Program-made: the position numbers and the translations under genes
From: a bacterium
Lineage (GTDB): Bacteria > Myxococcota_A > Bradymonadia > UBA7976 > UBA1532
Reading direction: 5' to 3'
Length of the DNA stretch: 23,987 nucleotides
Assembly: GCA_030424955.1 (NCBI GenBank)
Contig: JAUHVS010000010.1
Location: 1-23,987 of the forward strand
The notes under the pieces: generated by a model
Seen by the model: only the letters and a program-made list of their open reading frames with translations
Database searches by the model: none
Told to the model about the DNA's origin: nothing
Shown here: positions 8,801 to 15,583 of the stretch, piece after piece
Layout of the letters: every line of letters begins with the position of its first letter
How positions within the stretch are numbered: the first letter of the stretch is position 1

Positions 8801-8864
8801 GGCCACGGCGTGGCTGCGCGGCGACCGCAAACCCCGGGACACGGGGGCCCCCGACGCCGGTTGA
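5853..8864 (+). CDS. PAS-containing GGDEF-EAL protein, predicted c-di-GMP phosphodiesterase with degenerate GGDEF
   Basis: A 1003-aa soluble signalling protein. In order: a helical N-terminal region (about 1-180) with the segment INLAMFLGLMKYYRETY, PAS-like domains at about 183-296, 307-423 (PAS_3 type, with HPDD and WRWLLDRS) and 430-560, a GGDEF domain from about 569, and an EAL domain from about 745. The GGDEF signature is replaced by DGDTF at 645-649, so cyclase activity is unlikely and a regulatory GTP-binding role is possible. The EAL domain keeps E773-A-L, SINAS, EITES, DDFGTG (D894, D895), LKID and AEGVE, the residues needed to hydrolyse c-di-GMP. No membrane segment is seen. The GTG at 5853 is preferred because the in-frame TTG at 5814 starts upstream of the inverted repeat at 5817-5842. 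Neither start has a clear ribosome site. The gene lies downstream of the ECF sigma gene. Confidence 0.9.
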   Translation: MSAAPDEPPDWRPRQLADADRARLLARLPEGAPWLMARILGYADQQGYTRYTSTLLEAWRLSIDGLTEAITGAAARSPRVLELTPDQELANDPATAFGLLEAQRHRARGINLAMFLGLMKYYRETYAEWIAHVGGWADADTVQRFVRRLFDRTELAYSTEWAGEAAELQLKALASANRAMANEKNQYLTLFESLSQPALLTDAAGQPTVLNHAAVVAFGGGEAGPRYYGETQAAPPLPWLTSVLAQPAEGPPLPLTLDTGLGRRQYDAHHHPMLDVSGKFAGYVVLLADVTAHRAAEARAVDEAAHHKALVDRLPAFVYQYEVGFGARYWSPHAQETLGFTEAIRRAAPGAWHDAIHPDDQPRVDAAIAAASRDAPFEVEYRIRDQHGRWRWLLDRSISVDHIGERTVIHGVAFDLTARREAELALEAERDRLTALLRLAPVAIVELSVQAGEARESPPLTPTNWVLTTANEAALRLLDVPAPAALERGLRRHWDLDVVAQLRGLVTRIIGGEALSQAPLTWPDPERESQQLLVSGARLPAPAGEARVVVLLRDVSQERAYEAQLDRLNRFDPLTGLLNRRSVVKHLADRLRSDASRPTAVVVLDLVRFGRVNDSLGHGAGDALLVAVGQRLTRALPNHAIGRLDGDTFAVVLGRLRGPEQVAAWVHRIRERLQAPFAVEAHAISLDAHYGVAIAPADARTAAELMRLAQAALAESRRVDGHGGVRYASPRLGEAARARLERETRLREALGTDEFSVAFQPQFDGRLALVGFEALARWRPDGAANIPPNEFIVMAEDCGLIDALTQRVLSLTMRQVAAWAQAGLTGFRVSINASATELHRADFADRFLQTCAAEGLSADRFEIEITESAVLRDPANARATLDRLAAAGVRVALDDFGTGHSSLANLRRLPLHTLKIDRSFVDDIETDPDDQAICRAVVALGHGLGLEVVAEGVETMGQQSFLLGLGCDVLQGFGPGRPMTGEAATAWLRGDRKPRDTGAPDAG

Positions 8865-8958
8865 CGGTCAGGGGCCGGGGCCCCCGCTGCCCCCGCCGAC
8901 GGTGGCTGGCACGGGATGTGAACAGCCCCCCCGGCCTGTCCCCACGGAGGTGCCCGCC

Positions 8959-10068
8959 ATGTCGTCCCGCTTCTTGCCCCTGGCCCGCGCCCTGCGCCGC
9001 CCGCCCGCGGCCCCCGCGCTGCTCGCCCTCACCACCCAGACCTTGCTGCTGTGCGGCTGCGAGTGCCCCGAGGCCCGCTGGACGGAGTCGACGGCGCCGG
9101 CCACCGCGAGCCAGCCCGTCGAGGCGAAGCTGCTGGCGTGGATCGAGGCCAACGCCGCGCTGTCCCCCGCTGAGCGCCTGCGGGCCCTGCACGGCCTCAA
9201 CCCGGCCGCCAACGCCCCGGCGCGACCGTACGGCTACTTCGGCCCCGCCCAGGCCGCGCTGCTGCGCGACGCCGCCGACGCGCTGGGCGCCGACCTGTGC
9301 GCCGCCATCTGTGGCGAGGTGCTGGGGGCCTACCCGGGGCCCACCGAGCCGGCCGTGGGCTGCGAGGCCAAGGCCACCGAGGCGGGCCCGGCGCTGTGGT
9401 GCCGCTGGTTCAACCAGCCGGAGTGCATCGGCGGGCGTCGGCCGGCCGGCCTGCGCGCCCCCACCGGCGCCTTCGCCCCTGACGCCCGCGCCGCGTGGTG
9501 GGCGGCCCTGGCCCACGAGGAGGCCGCCGCCGTGCACGCCTTCGCGCGGCTGCTGCGGGATCTGCACGGCCTGGGCGCCCCCGACGGGCTGCTGCGCGCC
9601 ACCGCCCGCGCCCTCGCCGACGAGGTGCACCACGCCGCCGCCGCCGCCCGCCGCGCCCATGGGCTCGGCGCGCCGATCCGCCAGCCCGAGGTGGCCCCCT
9701 ACGCGCCGCGGGATCGGCTGGCCATCGCCACTGAGAACGTCACCGCCGGCTGCGTGCTGGAGGCCTTCGCCGCGCTGGAGGCCGTGTGGCAGGCCGGCGC
9801 CGCGCGTGACCCCGTCGACCGCCAGATCCTGGCCCGCATCGCGGCCGACGAGGTGCGCCACGCGGCCCTGTCGGCCCAGCTCGACGGCTGGCTCCGGGCC
9901 GGGCTGACGGCGCCCGAGCGGGGCCTCGTGGCCGCCGCGCACGGGCACGCCCTGGCCGCGCTCGCCGCCCAGGTGGCCCAGCGCCCGACCGCCCCTGAGG
10001 ATCTGCGGGCCCCCCGCGCCGTGGCGCAGCAGCTGTGCCACGCCCTGCACGCCGCGGCCTACGGTTGA
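8959..10068 (+). CDS. Ferritin-like diiron lipoprotein
   Basis: A 369-aa protein beginning with a basic n-region and a hydrophobic stretch ending in LLLCGC, giving a lipobox with Cys34, so it is probably lipid-anchored outside the cytoplasm. The second half has the hallmarks of a ferritin-like four-helix bundle with two carboxylate-histidine half-sites: HEE (Glu187/Glu188) in a helix followed by E222-V-H-H225, and an ENV...LEAF helix followed by E298-V-R-H301. This matches the E + ExxH pattern used twice by diiron proteins. The segment between lipobox and bundle (about 40-175) contains several Cys and is not recognised. The start at 8959 has a CGGAGG ribosome site at 8945-8950. Iron binding or an oxidase function is inferred, not shown. 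It is followed on the same strand by the alpha/beta hydrolase gene 50 bp downstream. Confidence 0.75.
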   Translation: MSSRFLPLARALRRPPAAPALLALTTQTLLLCGCECPEARWTESTAPATASQPVEAKLLAWIEANAALSPAERLRALHGLNPAANAPARPYGYFGPAQAALLRDAADALGADLCAAICGEVLGAYPGPTEPAVGCEAKATEAGPALWCRWFNQPECIGGRRPAGLRAPTGAFAPDARAAWWAALAHEEAAAVHAFARLLRDLHGLGAPDGLLRATARALADEVHHAAAAARRAHGLGAPIRQPEVAPYAPRDRLAIATENVTAGCVLEAFAALEAVWQAGAARDPVDRQILARIAADEVRHAALSAQLDGWLRAGLTAPERGLVAAAHGHALAALAAQVAQRPTAPEDLRAPRAVAQQLCHALHAAAYG

Positions 10069-10118
10069 TCCCCGCGCCCGCGTGTGGCACGCCACCGCTG
10101 CGTCGCTAGGAGGAGCAC

Positions 10119-11045
10119 ATGCCCACCGCACCCGTCGATGGCCTTGAGATCTGCTACGAGACCCACGGCGACGCGGCCAACCCGCCGCTGCTGTTGGTGA
10201 TGGGCTTCGCCGGACAGCTGGTCGCCTGGCCCGAGGCGCTCGTCGAGGCCCTCGTCGCGCAGGGCTTCTATGTGATCCGCTACGACAACCGCGACGTGGG
10301 GGCCTCCACCTGGCTCGAGGACGCGCCGGCCCCGGCCTTCGCCACCAGCATGGCGCGCTTCCAGCTCGGCCGCTCGCGGGTGCGCCCGCCGTACACCCTG
10401 GTGGACATGGCGAAGGACGCCGCGGGCCTCATCGACCACCTGGGCGTCGGCCCGGTGCACGTCTGGGGCGTGTCGATGGGCGGCATGATCGCCCAGCAGC
10501 TCACCCTGGACTTCCCCGACCGGGTCAAGACGCTGACCTCGATGATGAGCCACACCGGCCGCTGGCGGGACCACATCGGGCAGATCAGCGCGCTCAAGGC
10601 CCTGCTCGGCACCCGCCCCACCACCCGCGACAAGGCCATCGCGGGCTTCCGCGCCCTCTTCACGGCCATCGGCGGGGACGCCTTCCCGGTGGACGGGGAG
10701 GCCCTCGAGGCCATCGGCGCCCTGAGCTTCGACCGCGGCATCAACCCCCGCGGCATCAAGCGGCACATGGCGGCGATCCTGGGCAGCCCCGAGCGCACCC
10801 AGCGGCTCAAGGCCGTGCGCACCCCGACGCTGGTGATCCACGGCACGGCCGATCCGCTCGTGCCCGTGCGCGGGGGCAAGCACACCGCGCAGACCATCCC
10901 CAACGCGCGCCTGACGCTGATCGAGGGGCTGGGCCACAGCCTGCCCAGCGGGGTCTGGCCGCAGATCATCGAGCTGTTGGCTGACCACACGGGCCTGGGG
11001 GCGGGCGCTCAGGCCGGCGGGCAGGTGGGCGCTCAGACGGCCTGA
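10119..11045 (+). CDS. Alpha/beta-fold hydrolase
   Basis: A 308-aa cytoplasmic serine hydrolase of the alpha/beta fold. The nucleophile elbow is G-V-S119-M-G-G, the probable acid is Asp245 in HGTADPLVP, and the catalytic His is His273 in GLGHSLP. The oxyanion-loop region VMGFAGQLVAW and the strand YDNRDVGAST are typical of the lineage annotated as esterases or epoxide-hydrolase-like and aclacinomycin-methylesterase-like proteins. The substrate cannot be assigned. The start at 10119 is supported by a strong AGGAGG at 10108-10113. The C-terminus carries a low-complexity Gly/Ala/Gln tail after LADHTG. It converges on meaB, with only three bases between the two stop codons. Confidence 0.9.
   Translation: MPTAPVDGLEICYETHGDAANPPLLLVMGFAGQLVAWPEALVEALVAQGFYVIRYDNRDVGASTWLEDAPAPAFATSMARFQLGRSRVRPPYTLVDMAKDAAGLIDHLGVGPVHVWGVSMGGMIAQQLTLDFPDRVKTLTSMMSHTGRWRDHIGQISALKALLGTRPTTRDKAIAGFRALFTAIGGDAFPVDGEALEAIGALSFDRGINPRGIKRHMAAILGSPERTQRLKAVRTPTLVIHGTADPLVPVRGGKHTAQTIPNARLTLIEGLGHSLPSGVWPQIIELLADHTGLGAGAQAGGQVGAQTA
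11009..11045. terminator. Possible hairpin at the convergent hydrolase/meaB ends
   Basis: TCAGGCCG (11009-11016) and CGGCCTGA (11038-11045) are exact complements around a 21-nt loop. The right arm includes the TGA stop codon of the hydrolase. No T-tract is present. The same sequence arms appear in the tighter hairpin at 16348-16369. Confidence 0.35.
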
Positions 11046-11048
11046 CGG

Positions 11049-12074
11049 CTACTCGGCGTCGCCGGGCTGCCCCGCGCCATACGCCAGGGACAGCCGGCTC
11101 AGCAGCGCGCCAGCGGCCACGGACGCCGGGAGCTCGCCGCGGGCCACCCGCGCCCGCGCGTCGGCCACCGCCCGCCCCGTCGGTCCCTGATCGAGCAGCG
11201 CCTGCAGCCCGTCGGTGAGCTGCTGGTTGAGCCACTGCAGGTCCTGGGCGCGCCGGCGCTCGGCCAGCCGCCCGTCGGCCTGCAGCGCCTCGCGGTGATC
11301 CATCACCGCCTGCCACACCCGATCGAGCTTGCTGCCCGTGAGCGCCGAGCAGGTGATGACCCGCGGCGTCCACCAGGGCTGGCGGGGGGTCAGGTAGCGC
11401 AGGGCGTTGCGGTACTCCTGGGCGGCCTGGTTGGCGCGGGTGACGTTGTCGCCGTCGGCCTTGTTGACCGCGATGGCGTCGGCCAGCTCCAGCACCCCAC
11501 GCTTGATGCCCTGCAGCTCATCGCCCGCGCCCGGCAGCATCAGCGCCAGGAAGAAGTCGGTCATGCCGGCGACGGTGATCTCGGACTGCCCCACCCCCAC
11601 GGTCTCGACCAGCACCACGTCGAACCCGGCCGCCTCGCACAGCAGCAGGCTCTCGCGGGTCTGCCGCGCCACGCCGCCCAGGGTGCCGCTGGTGGGCGAG
11701 GGCCGCACGAAGGCGTTGGGATCCACCGACAGCCGCGCCATGCGGGTCTTGTCGCCCAGGATGCTGCCGCCGGTGAGCGCGCTGCTGGGATCCACGGCGA
11801 GCACCGCCACCCGCCGGCCCTCGGCGGTCAGGCGGGTGCCCAGGGCCTCCACCAGGCTGCTCTTGCCCACCCCCGGGGTGCCGGTGATGCCGACCCGCCA
11901 GGCGCGCCCGGTGCGCCCCGCCAGCTGCGCGAGGACCTCGCGGGCCTGGGCCTGATGATCGGCGCGGGCCGACTCCACCAGGGTGATGGCGCGGGCCAGG
12001 GTGGCGCGGTCGCCGGCGGTGACGCCGGCCACGTAATCGGCCACAGACAGGACGGATCGGCGGACACGCTGCAT
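11049..12074 (-). CDS. meaB: MeaB/ArgK-family G-protein chaperone of methylmalonyl-CoA mutase
   Basis: A 341-aa P-loop GTPase of the MeaB/ArgK (SIMIBI) family, which guards cobalamin loading and reactivation of methylmalonyl-CoA mutase. Seen in sequence: an N-terminal helical segment (residues 1-55), Walker A GTPGVGKSS with Lys71, the family block VDPSSALTGGSILGDKTRM, RPSPTSGTLGG, the ETVGVGQSE switch region, and the base-specificity motif N204-K-A-D. Length is normal for the family. The start at 12074 precedes the conserved helical segment; another ATG six codons upstream is possible. It sits alone on this strand, diverging from the beta-barrel gene at 12195. Its expected client is not adjacent, although a fragment of a methylmalonyl-CoA mutase lies at 23320-23649 on the same strand. 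Confidence 0.95.
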   Translation of the reverse strand: MQRVRRSVLSVADYVAGVTAGDRATLARAITLVESARADHQAQAREVLAQLAGRTGRAWRVGITGTPGVGKSSLVEALGTRLTAEGRRVAVLAVDPSSALTGGSILGDKTRMARLSVDPNAFVRPSPTSGTLGGVARQTRESLLLCEAAGFDVVLVETVGVGQSEITVAGMTDFFLALMLPGAGDELQGIKRGVLELADAIAVNKADGDNVTRANQAAQEYRNALRYLTPRQPWWTPRVITCSALTGSKLDRVWQAVMDHREALQADGRLAERRRAQDLQWLNQQLTDGLQALLDQGPTGRAVADARARVARGELPASVAAGALLSRLSLAYGAGQPGDAE

Positions 12075-12194
12075 GGGCGCACTCTCGCCCATCGGGCCCG
12101 GGGGGGGAAGCCCGAGCCGGGGGCGCCAGCGCACCGGCGCGCCCCCCACAAGCCGATTGCCAGCCGGCCGACCGGTCGCGCAGACTGCCCGGCG

Positions 12195-13298
12195 ATGCCG
12201 CCGACCGCCCCCAGCCGCCCAGCCCACCCATCGAGGGCGGCCTGGCGCTGCCTCGCCAGCCTCGCGCTCGCCGCCCCCGCCCAGGCGGGCTGGCTGGGCG
12301 ACGCCCTGCGCTCGGTGTCCCTCGAGGCCGACGCCGGCGTGTACGCGGGCCGCCTGAGCGCGGGGCTGACCGGCTTCCGCTGGCCGGGCGCCGATGAGAC
12401 CGCCACCGATCGCGCCGTAGGCAGCGTGGGCCGCGGCGAGGGCCTGCTGTGGAGCCTCACCGGGCGGCTGTCGCTGCTGGGCCACGACCTGCTGTTCAAC
12501 TACGTCGCCGACGACGTGCTCGATGACGCCACGCGGCAGGCCGCCGGCGACGCCCTGGGCAGCGGCCGGGTGGCCGACGCCATCTTGTGGCTGGCCGGCG
12601 AGCTGCGGCCCGACCTGGGCGACCTGCTGGGCGACGGCCGCCCGTGGGTGCGCCTGGAGTACGGCGACTTCGAGGGCTCCATCGACGAGGCCTGGCGCTT
12701 CGGCACCCGCAACGGCCGGCCCTGGTTTGGGGGCCGCGACGCCGGCTGGCGCACCCGCCTGCTCAACGTCGAGGCGGGCCAGTACGTGGCCTACCATGTC
12801 CGCGAGCCGGGCACCCGCCGCCGCCGGGGCGACGACGATCCCGAGCGCGGCGCGGCCGGCGTGTACCTGCGCTACACCCAGTTCAGCCGCCCCGTGGTGC
12901 TGGGCTACGATCCCGACGGCGGCACGGGCTTCGCCCTGCAGGACGCCGATCTGGGCATGCTGGCCCTGGGCCTGCGCTGGGACGTCAAGCAGTGCAGCGG
13001 CATCTGGTGCGGCACCGCGGTGGGCAGCTTCATCCCCTTCACCGGCTGGACGTGGCTCGACCTGGGCCGCTTCGGCACCCAGCGCGGCGTGGTGCTGAGC
13101 GGCGGGTTCGACCTGCGCGGCTCCGTGCGCTGGCAGGTGGCGGGCAGCTTCGAGATCGAGCCCTACGTCAGCTTCCGCGCCGACTGGCTGTTCCCCATCA
13201 CCGGCACCTTCTTCGACGCCAGCATCGACACCTACACCCTGTGGGCCCCCGACTACCTGCTCTGGGGGCCCGGCGCCGGCCTGCAGGTGCGGCTGTGA
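12195..13298 (+). CDS. Uncharacterised exported protein, probable outer-membrane beta-barrel
   Basis: A 367-aa protein with a Sec-type signal peptide (basic start, then LASLALAAPAQA, with likely cleavage after Ala31). I do not recognise a family. The mature part is rich in alternating hydrophobic/polar strands with aromatic residues (WVRLEYGDF, GVYLRYTQFSRPVVLGY, LGMLALGLRWDV, EPYVSFRADWLF) and many Gly and Asp, which is how outer-membrane barrels look. It lacks the terminal Phe usual in proteobacterial porins and ends in QVRL. A Cys pair (CSGIWC) could form a loop disulfide. The ATG at 12195 has no clear ribosome site. The stop codon overlaps the GTG start of the next gene, so the two are translationally coupled and probably act together at the cell surface. 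Confidence 0.65.
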   Translation: MPPTAPSRPAHPSRAAWRCLASLALAAPAQAGWLGDALRSVSLEADAGVYAGRLSAGLTGFRWPGADETATDRAVGSVGRGEGLLWSLTGRLSLLGHDLLFNYVADDVLDDATRQAAGDALGSGRVADAILWLAGELRPDLGDLLGDGRPWVRLEYGDFEGSIDEAWRFGTRNGRPWFGGRDAGWRTRLLNVEAGQYVAYHVREPGTRRRRGDDDPERGAAGVYLRYTQFSRPVVLGYDPDGGTGFALQDADLGMLALGLRWDVKQCSGIWCGTAVGSFIPFTGWTWLDLGRFGTQRGVVLSGGFDLRGSVRWQVAGSFEIEPYVSFRADWLFPITGTFFDASIDTYTLWAPDYLLWGPGAGLQVRL

Positions 13299-13771
13299 GG
13301 CGCCTGGGCTGGGGGGTGGCCCTCACGCTGCTGGCGGCGCCGCTGAGCTGTGGTGAGCTCGCCGTGACCGAGCCCAGTTGCGAGCACGGCAGCGACTGCG
13401 TGTGGCCCCAGGTCTGCTGCAGCGACCCGCGCATCCCGCCCCTCGGCAAGGCGGTGCCGTACTGCGAACAGATCACCCGGTGCGACGCCTACCTGCCCCC
13501 GATGCTCGAGGGCAACCCGTGCGGGGCCTCGGCCCTGACCGCCTGCGCCGAGCCGTGGGTGTGCTGCCAGAAGACCTTCACCTGCGAGACCGCCGAGGCC
13601 TGCGCCGCCGCCCCCACGCCGCCGCCCACCGTGCCCAGCCTGGCCCTCTGCCACGGCCCCAGCGACTGTGGCCCCGGCGAGTACTGCGCAGGCATCAACC
13701 TGGCCCAGCGCGACGGCCGCTGTGAGGCCTTCGATCCGCTGCCGATCCCGCCCGACCAGGGCGCCCCGTGA
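13295..13771 (+). CDS. Small Cys-rich lipoprotein
   Basis: A 158-aa protein read from a GTG that overlaps the preceding stop codon (GTGA, 13295-13298). It starts VRRLGWGVALTLLAAPLSCGE, a short lipoprotein-like signal with a probable lipid Cys at 19; the lipobox is non-ideal, having Pro at -3. The rest is a Cys-rich string with paired cysteines (HGSDCVWPQVCCSD, EPWVCCQKTFTCE, GPSDCGPGEYCAG), similar in style to Dickkopf-type or disulfide-rich modules in myxobacterial surface proteins. A Pro/Thr linker (PTPPPTVPS) separates the first two Cys clusters from the third. The translational coupling suggests a periplasmic or surface partner of the barrel-like protein at 12195. The function is unknown. 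Confidence 0.7.
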   Translation: MRRLGWGVALTLLAAPLSCGELAVTEPSCEHGSDCVWPQVCCSDPRIPPLGKAVPYCEQITRCDAYLPPMLEGNPCGASALTACAEPWVCCQKTFTCETAEACAAAPTPPPTVPSLALCHGPSDCGPGEYCAGINLAQRDGRCEAFDPLPIPPDQGAP

Positions 13772-13773
13772 TC

Positions 13774-13788
13774 CGGCGGCCTCCGCCG
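13774..13788 (+). terminator. Hairpin after the barrel/lipoprotein operon
   Basis: CGGCGG-CCT-CCGCCG is a perfect 6-bp stem with a 3-nt loop starting 3 bases after the stop codon at 13771. There is no T-tract. It is well placed to end the two-gene transcript. Confidence 0.45.
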
Positions 13789-13907
13789 ACCGGCATGTGG
13801 CGAGGCTTTGAAACCCCGGCCGCCCCCGTGGCGTCCACCCCGCGACGCTGGCGCTGCCGGCGCCCGACCCAGACAGATCCCCGACCCAAACCCGATCGAG
13901 GTACCCG

Positions 13908-14384
13908 ATGACCATCCAGGTTGGTGACACCCTCCCCGCCGCGAAGCTCCACGAGACCAGCCCCGGCGACGCCGTGGACATCGCCGAGCTCACCGCCGGC
14001 AAGACCGTGGTGCTCTTCGCCGTGCCCGGGGCCTTCACCCCCGGCTGCTCCAAGACCCACCTGCCCGGCTATGTGGCCGACGCCGAGGCCTTCAAGGCCA
14101 AGGGCATCGACGAGATCGTGTGCGTGGCCGTCAACGACGCCTTCGTGATGCAGGCCTGGGGCGAGGCCCACGGGGCGCTCGGCAAGGTGCGCATGCTGGC
14201 CGATCCCGCCGGCGCCTTCACCCAGGCCATCGGCCTGGACGTCAACGCCGCGGCCCTGGGCGGCCTGCGCTCCAAGCGCTACTCGATGATCATCAAGGAC
14301 GGCACCGTGTCGGCCCTCAACGTGGAGCCGGACGGCTTCGGGCTGACCTGCAGCCTGTCGAAGCCCCTCATCGACCAGATCTGA
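13908..14384 (+). CDS. Peroxiredoxin, Prx5/type II (atypical 2-Cys)
   Basis: A 158-aa thiol peroxidase. The peroxidatic site is PGAFTPGCSKTHLP with Cys47, the signature of the Prx5 subfamily. A second Cys at 148 lies in a C-terminal GLTCSL segment that closely resembles the resolving-Cys region of animal PRDX5, so an intramolecular-disulfide mechanism is likely. Cys72 is also present. It would reduce hydrogen peroxide and alkyl hydroperoxides in the cytoplasm using thioredoxin or glutaredoxin. There is no signal peptide and no fused glutaredoxin domain. The start at 13908 has GAGG at 13898-13901. The 136-bp upstream gap allows its own promoter, but I find no clear consensus or OxyR-type site. 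Confidence 0.95.
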   Translation: MTIQVGDTLPAAKLHETSPGDAVDIAELTAGKTVVLFAVPGAFTPGCSKTHLPGYVADAEAFKAKGIDEIVCVAVNDAFVMQAWGEAHGALGKVRMLADPAGAFTQAIGLDVNAAALGGLRSKRYSMIIKDGTVSALNVEPDGFGLTCSLSKPLIDQI

Positions 14385-14493
14385 GGGATCGGCGGCCGCC
14401 GAGCGCCGGCGGGGCGGGCCACCGAATGACCCGCCGCTGGCCTCGTCGGCCCGGGGCGCCGACAATGCGGCGTCCTGCCCCCTCGGAGGCCCC

Positions 14494-15495
14494 ATGATCG
14501 CCTGCCTGCCCCTGCTCGGCGTGCTCCTCAGCCCGCCCGTCCTCCCCGCCTCGATGCCGCCCGAAGCCGCGGCCTGCCTGGCCGAGCTCGTCGCCCCGGC
14601 GCCCTCGGGTACCGCCGACCGCCCCCTGCCCGGTCCCTGTGAGCGCACCGGCCACGCGCCCATGCGCTTCACCTACGCGGTGGGCGACACCCCGCAGGGC
14701 GGGCTGCCGGGCGCAGACACCACCGACGTCATCTTGGACGCCGGCGGGCACGCCATCCGCGAGATCACCCACCGCGCGGGGGTGGCCCACACCGTCACCA
14801 CCCGCAGCTGGTCGGGGGACTTCCTCAAGACCGAGGAGCAGCGGCCCGCCCCCGGCGCCCCGTGCAGCCCCACCGTGCGCACCGACTACGCCATGGACGA
14901 CTTCGGTCGCCCGGCGGGGCACACCACCACCACCGTCGCCTGCGACGGCACCCAGGCCCGCACCCAGGTGACCCTGGCGTGGCAGGCCGACGGGAGCGCG
15001 CGGATCACCGACGCCCAGGGCGTCGCCCAGCAGGCCAAGGGCCTGGACGGCGGCGACTGGTACACCGTGACCTGCCGCGGCGCCGCCTGCGCCTGCGAGC
15101 GCCGCACCTACGACAGCCAGCAGAACCTGCTGCGCACCCGCACCCGCACGGCCACGGGCGAGGTGCAGACCGCCACCCACGACTACGGCTGCTGGCCCCC
15201 GGCGAGCCCCGTGACCCCCCCCACGCCCGGGCTGGCGCTGCGGGGCAAGGCGCTCTACGGCCAGTACTGCAAGACCTGCCACGGCGAGACCGGCGTGGGC
15301 GACGGCCCCGGCGGCGCGGGCCTGCCCGTGCGCAACCTGGTGGCCATGGGCACCGCCATGTGTGGGCAGGACAACGCCATCCTCGACACCATCCGGCGGG
15401 GCGTCGGCAAGATGCCGGGCTTCCCCCAGCTCGACGCCCAGCAACGCCGGGACATCCTGGCCTACGTGCGCCTGCTGCAGAACGCGGGCCGCTGA
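14494..15495 (+). CDS. Exported c-type cytochrome with YD-repeat-like N-terminal region
   Basis: A 333-aa protein. It opens with a short hydrophobic export signal (MIACLPLLGVLLSPPVLPAS) that lacks a strongly basic n-region. The C-terminal 85 residues form a class I cytochrome c domain: haem attachment C259-x-x-C262-H263 (CKTCH), then G-V-G-K-M307-P-G-F with the probable Met axial ligand, and the final helix RRDILAYVRLLQ. The region at about 60-235 is not a known electron-transfer domain. It contains YD/RHS-like strand pairs such as DYAMDDFGRPAGHTTT and TYDSQQNLLRTRTRTATG and an internal CRGAACAC Cys cluster. The start at 14494 has GGAGG at 14483-14487. It probably acts as a periplasmic or surface electron carrier. 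The role of the N-terminal part is unknown. Confidence 0.82.
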   Translation: MIACLPLLGVLLSPPVLPASMPPEAAACLAELVAPAPSGTADRPLPGPCERTGHAPMRFTYAVGDTPQGGLPGADTTDVILDAGGHAIREITHRAGVAHTVTTRSWSGDFLKTEEQRPAPGAPCSPTVRTDYAMDDFGRPAGHTTTTVACDGTQARTQVTLAWQADGSARITDAQGVAQQAKGLDGGDWYTVTCRGAACACERRTYDSQQNLLRTRTRTATGEVQTATHDYGCWPPASPVTPPTPGLALRGKALYGQYCKTCHGETGVGDGPGGAGLPVRNLVAMGTAMCGQDNAILDTIRRGVGKMPGFPQLDAQQRRDILAYVRLLQNAGR

Positions 15496-15583
15496 CGGGC
15501 CCTCGACGGCCCCGCCCGGGTGTGCTCCAGTGCAGCCGACGCCGCCGGACGCGCCGCGCGGCCCCCTCGGCCCAGGAGACCCC

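Noticed and set aside
8871..8884. GGGGC-CGGG-GCCCC as a terminator after the GGDEF-EAL gene
   Set aside because: A 5-bp all-GC stem without a T-tract occurs often by chance at this G+C. The position is suitable but the evidence is too weak.
8446..10131. A 561-codon open frame on the - strand opposite the ferritin-like gene
   Set aside because: It is a GC-bias shadow: no start context, no recognisable domain, and it overlaps two supported genes.
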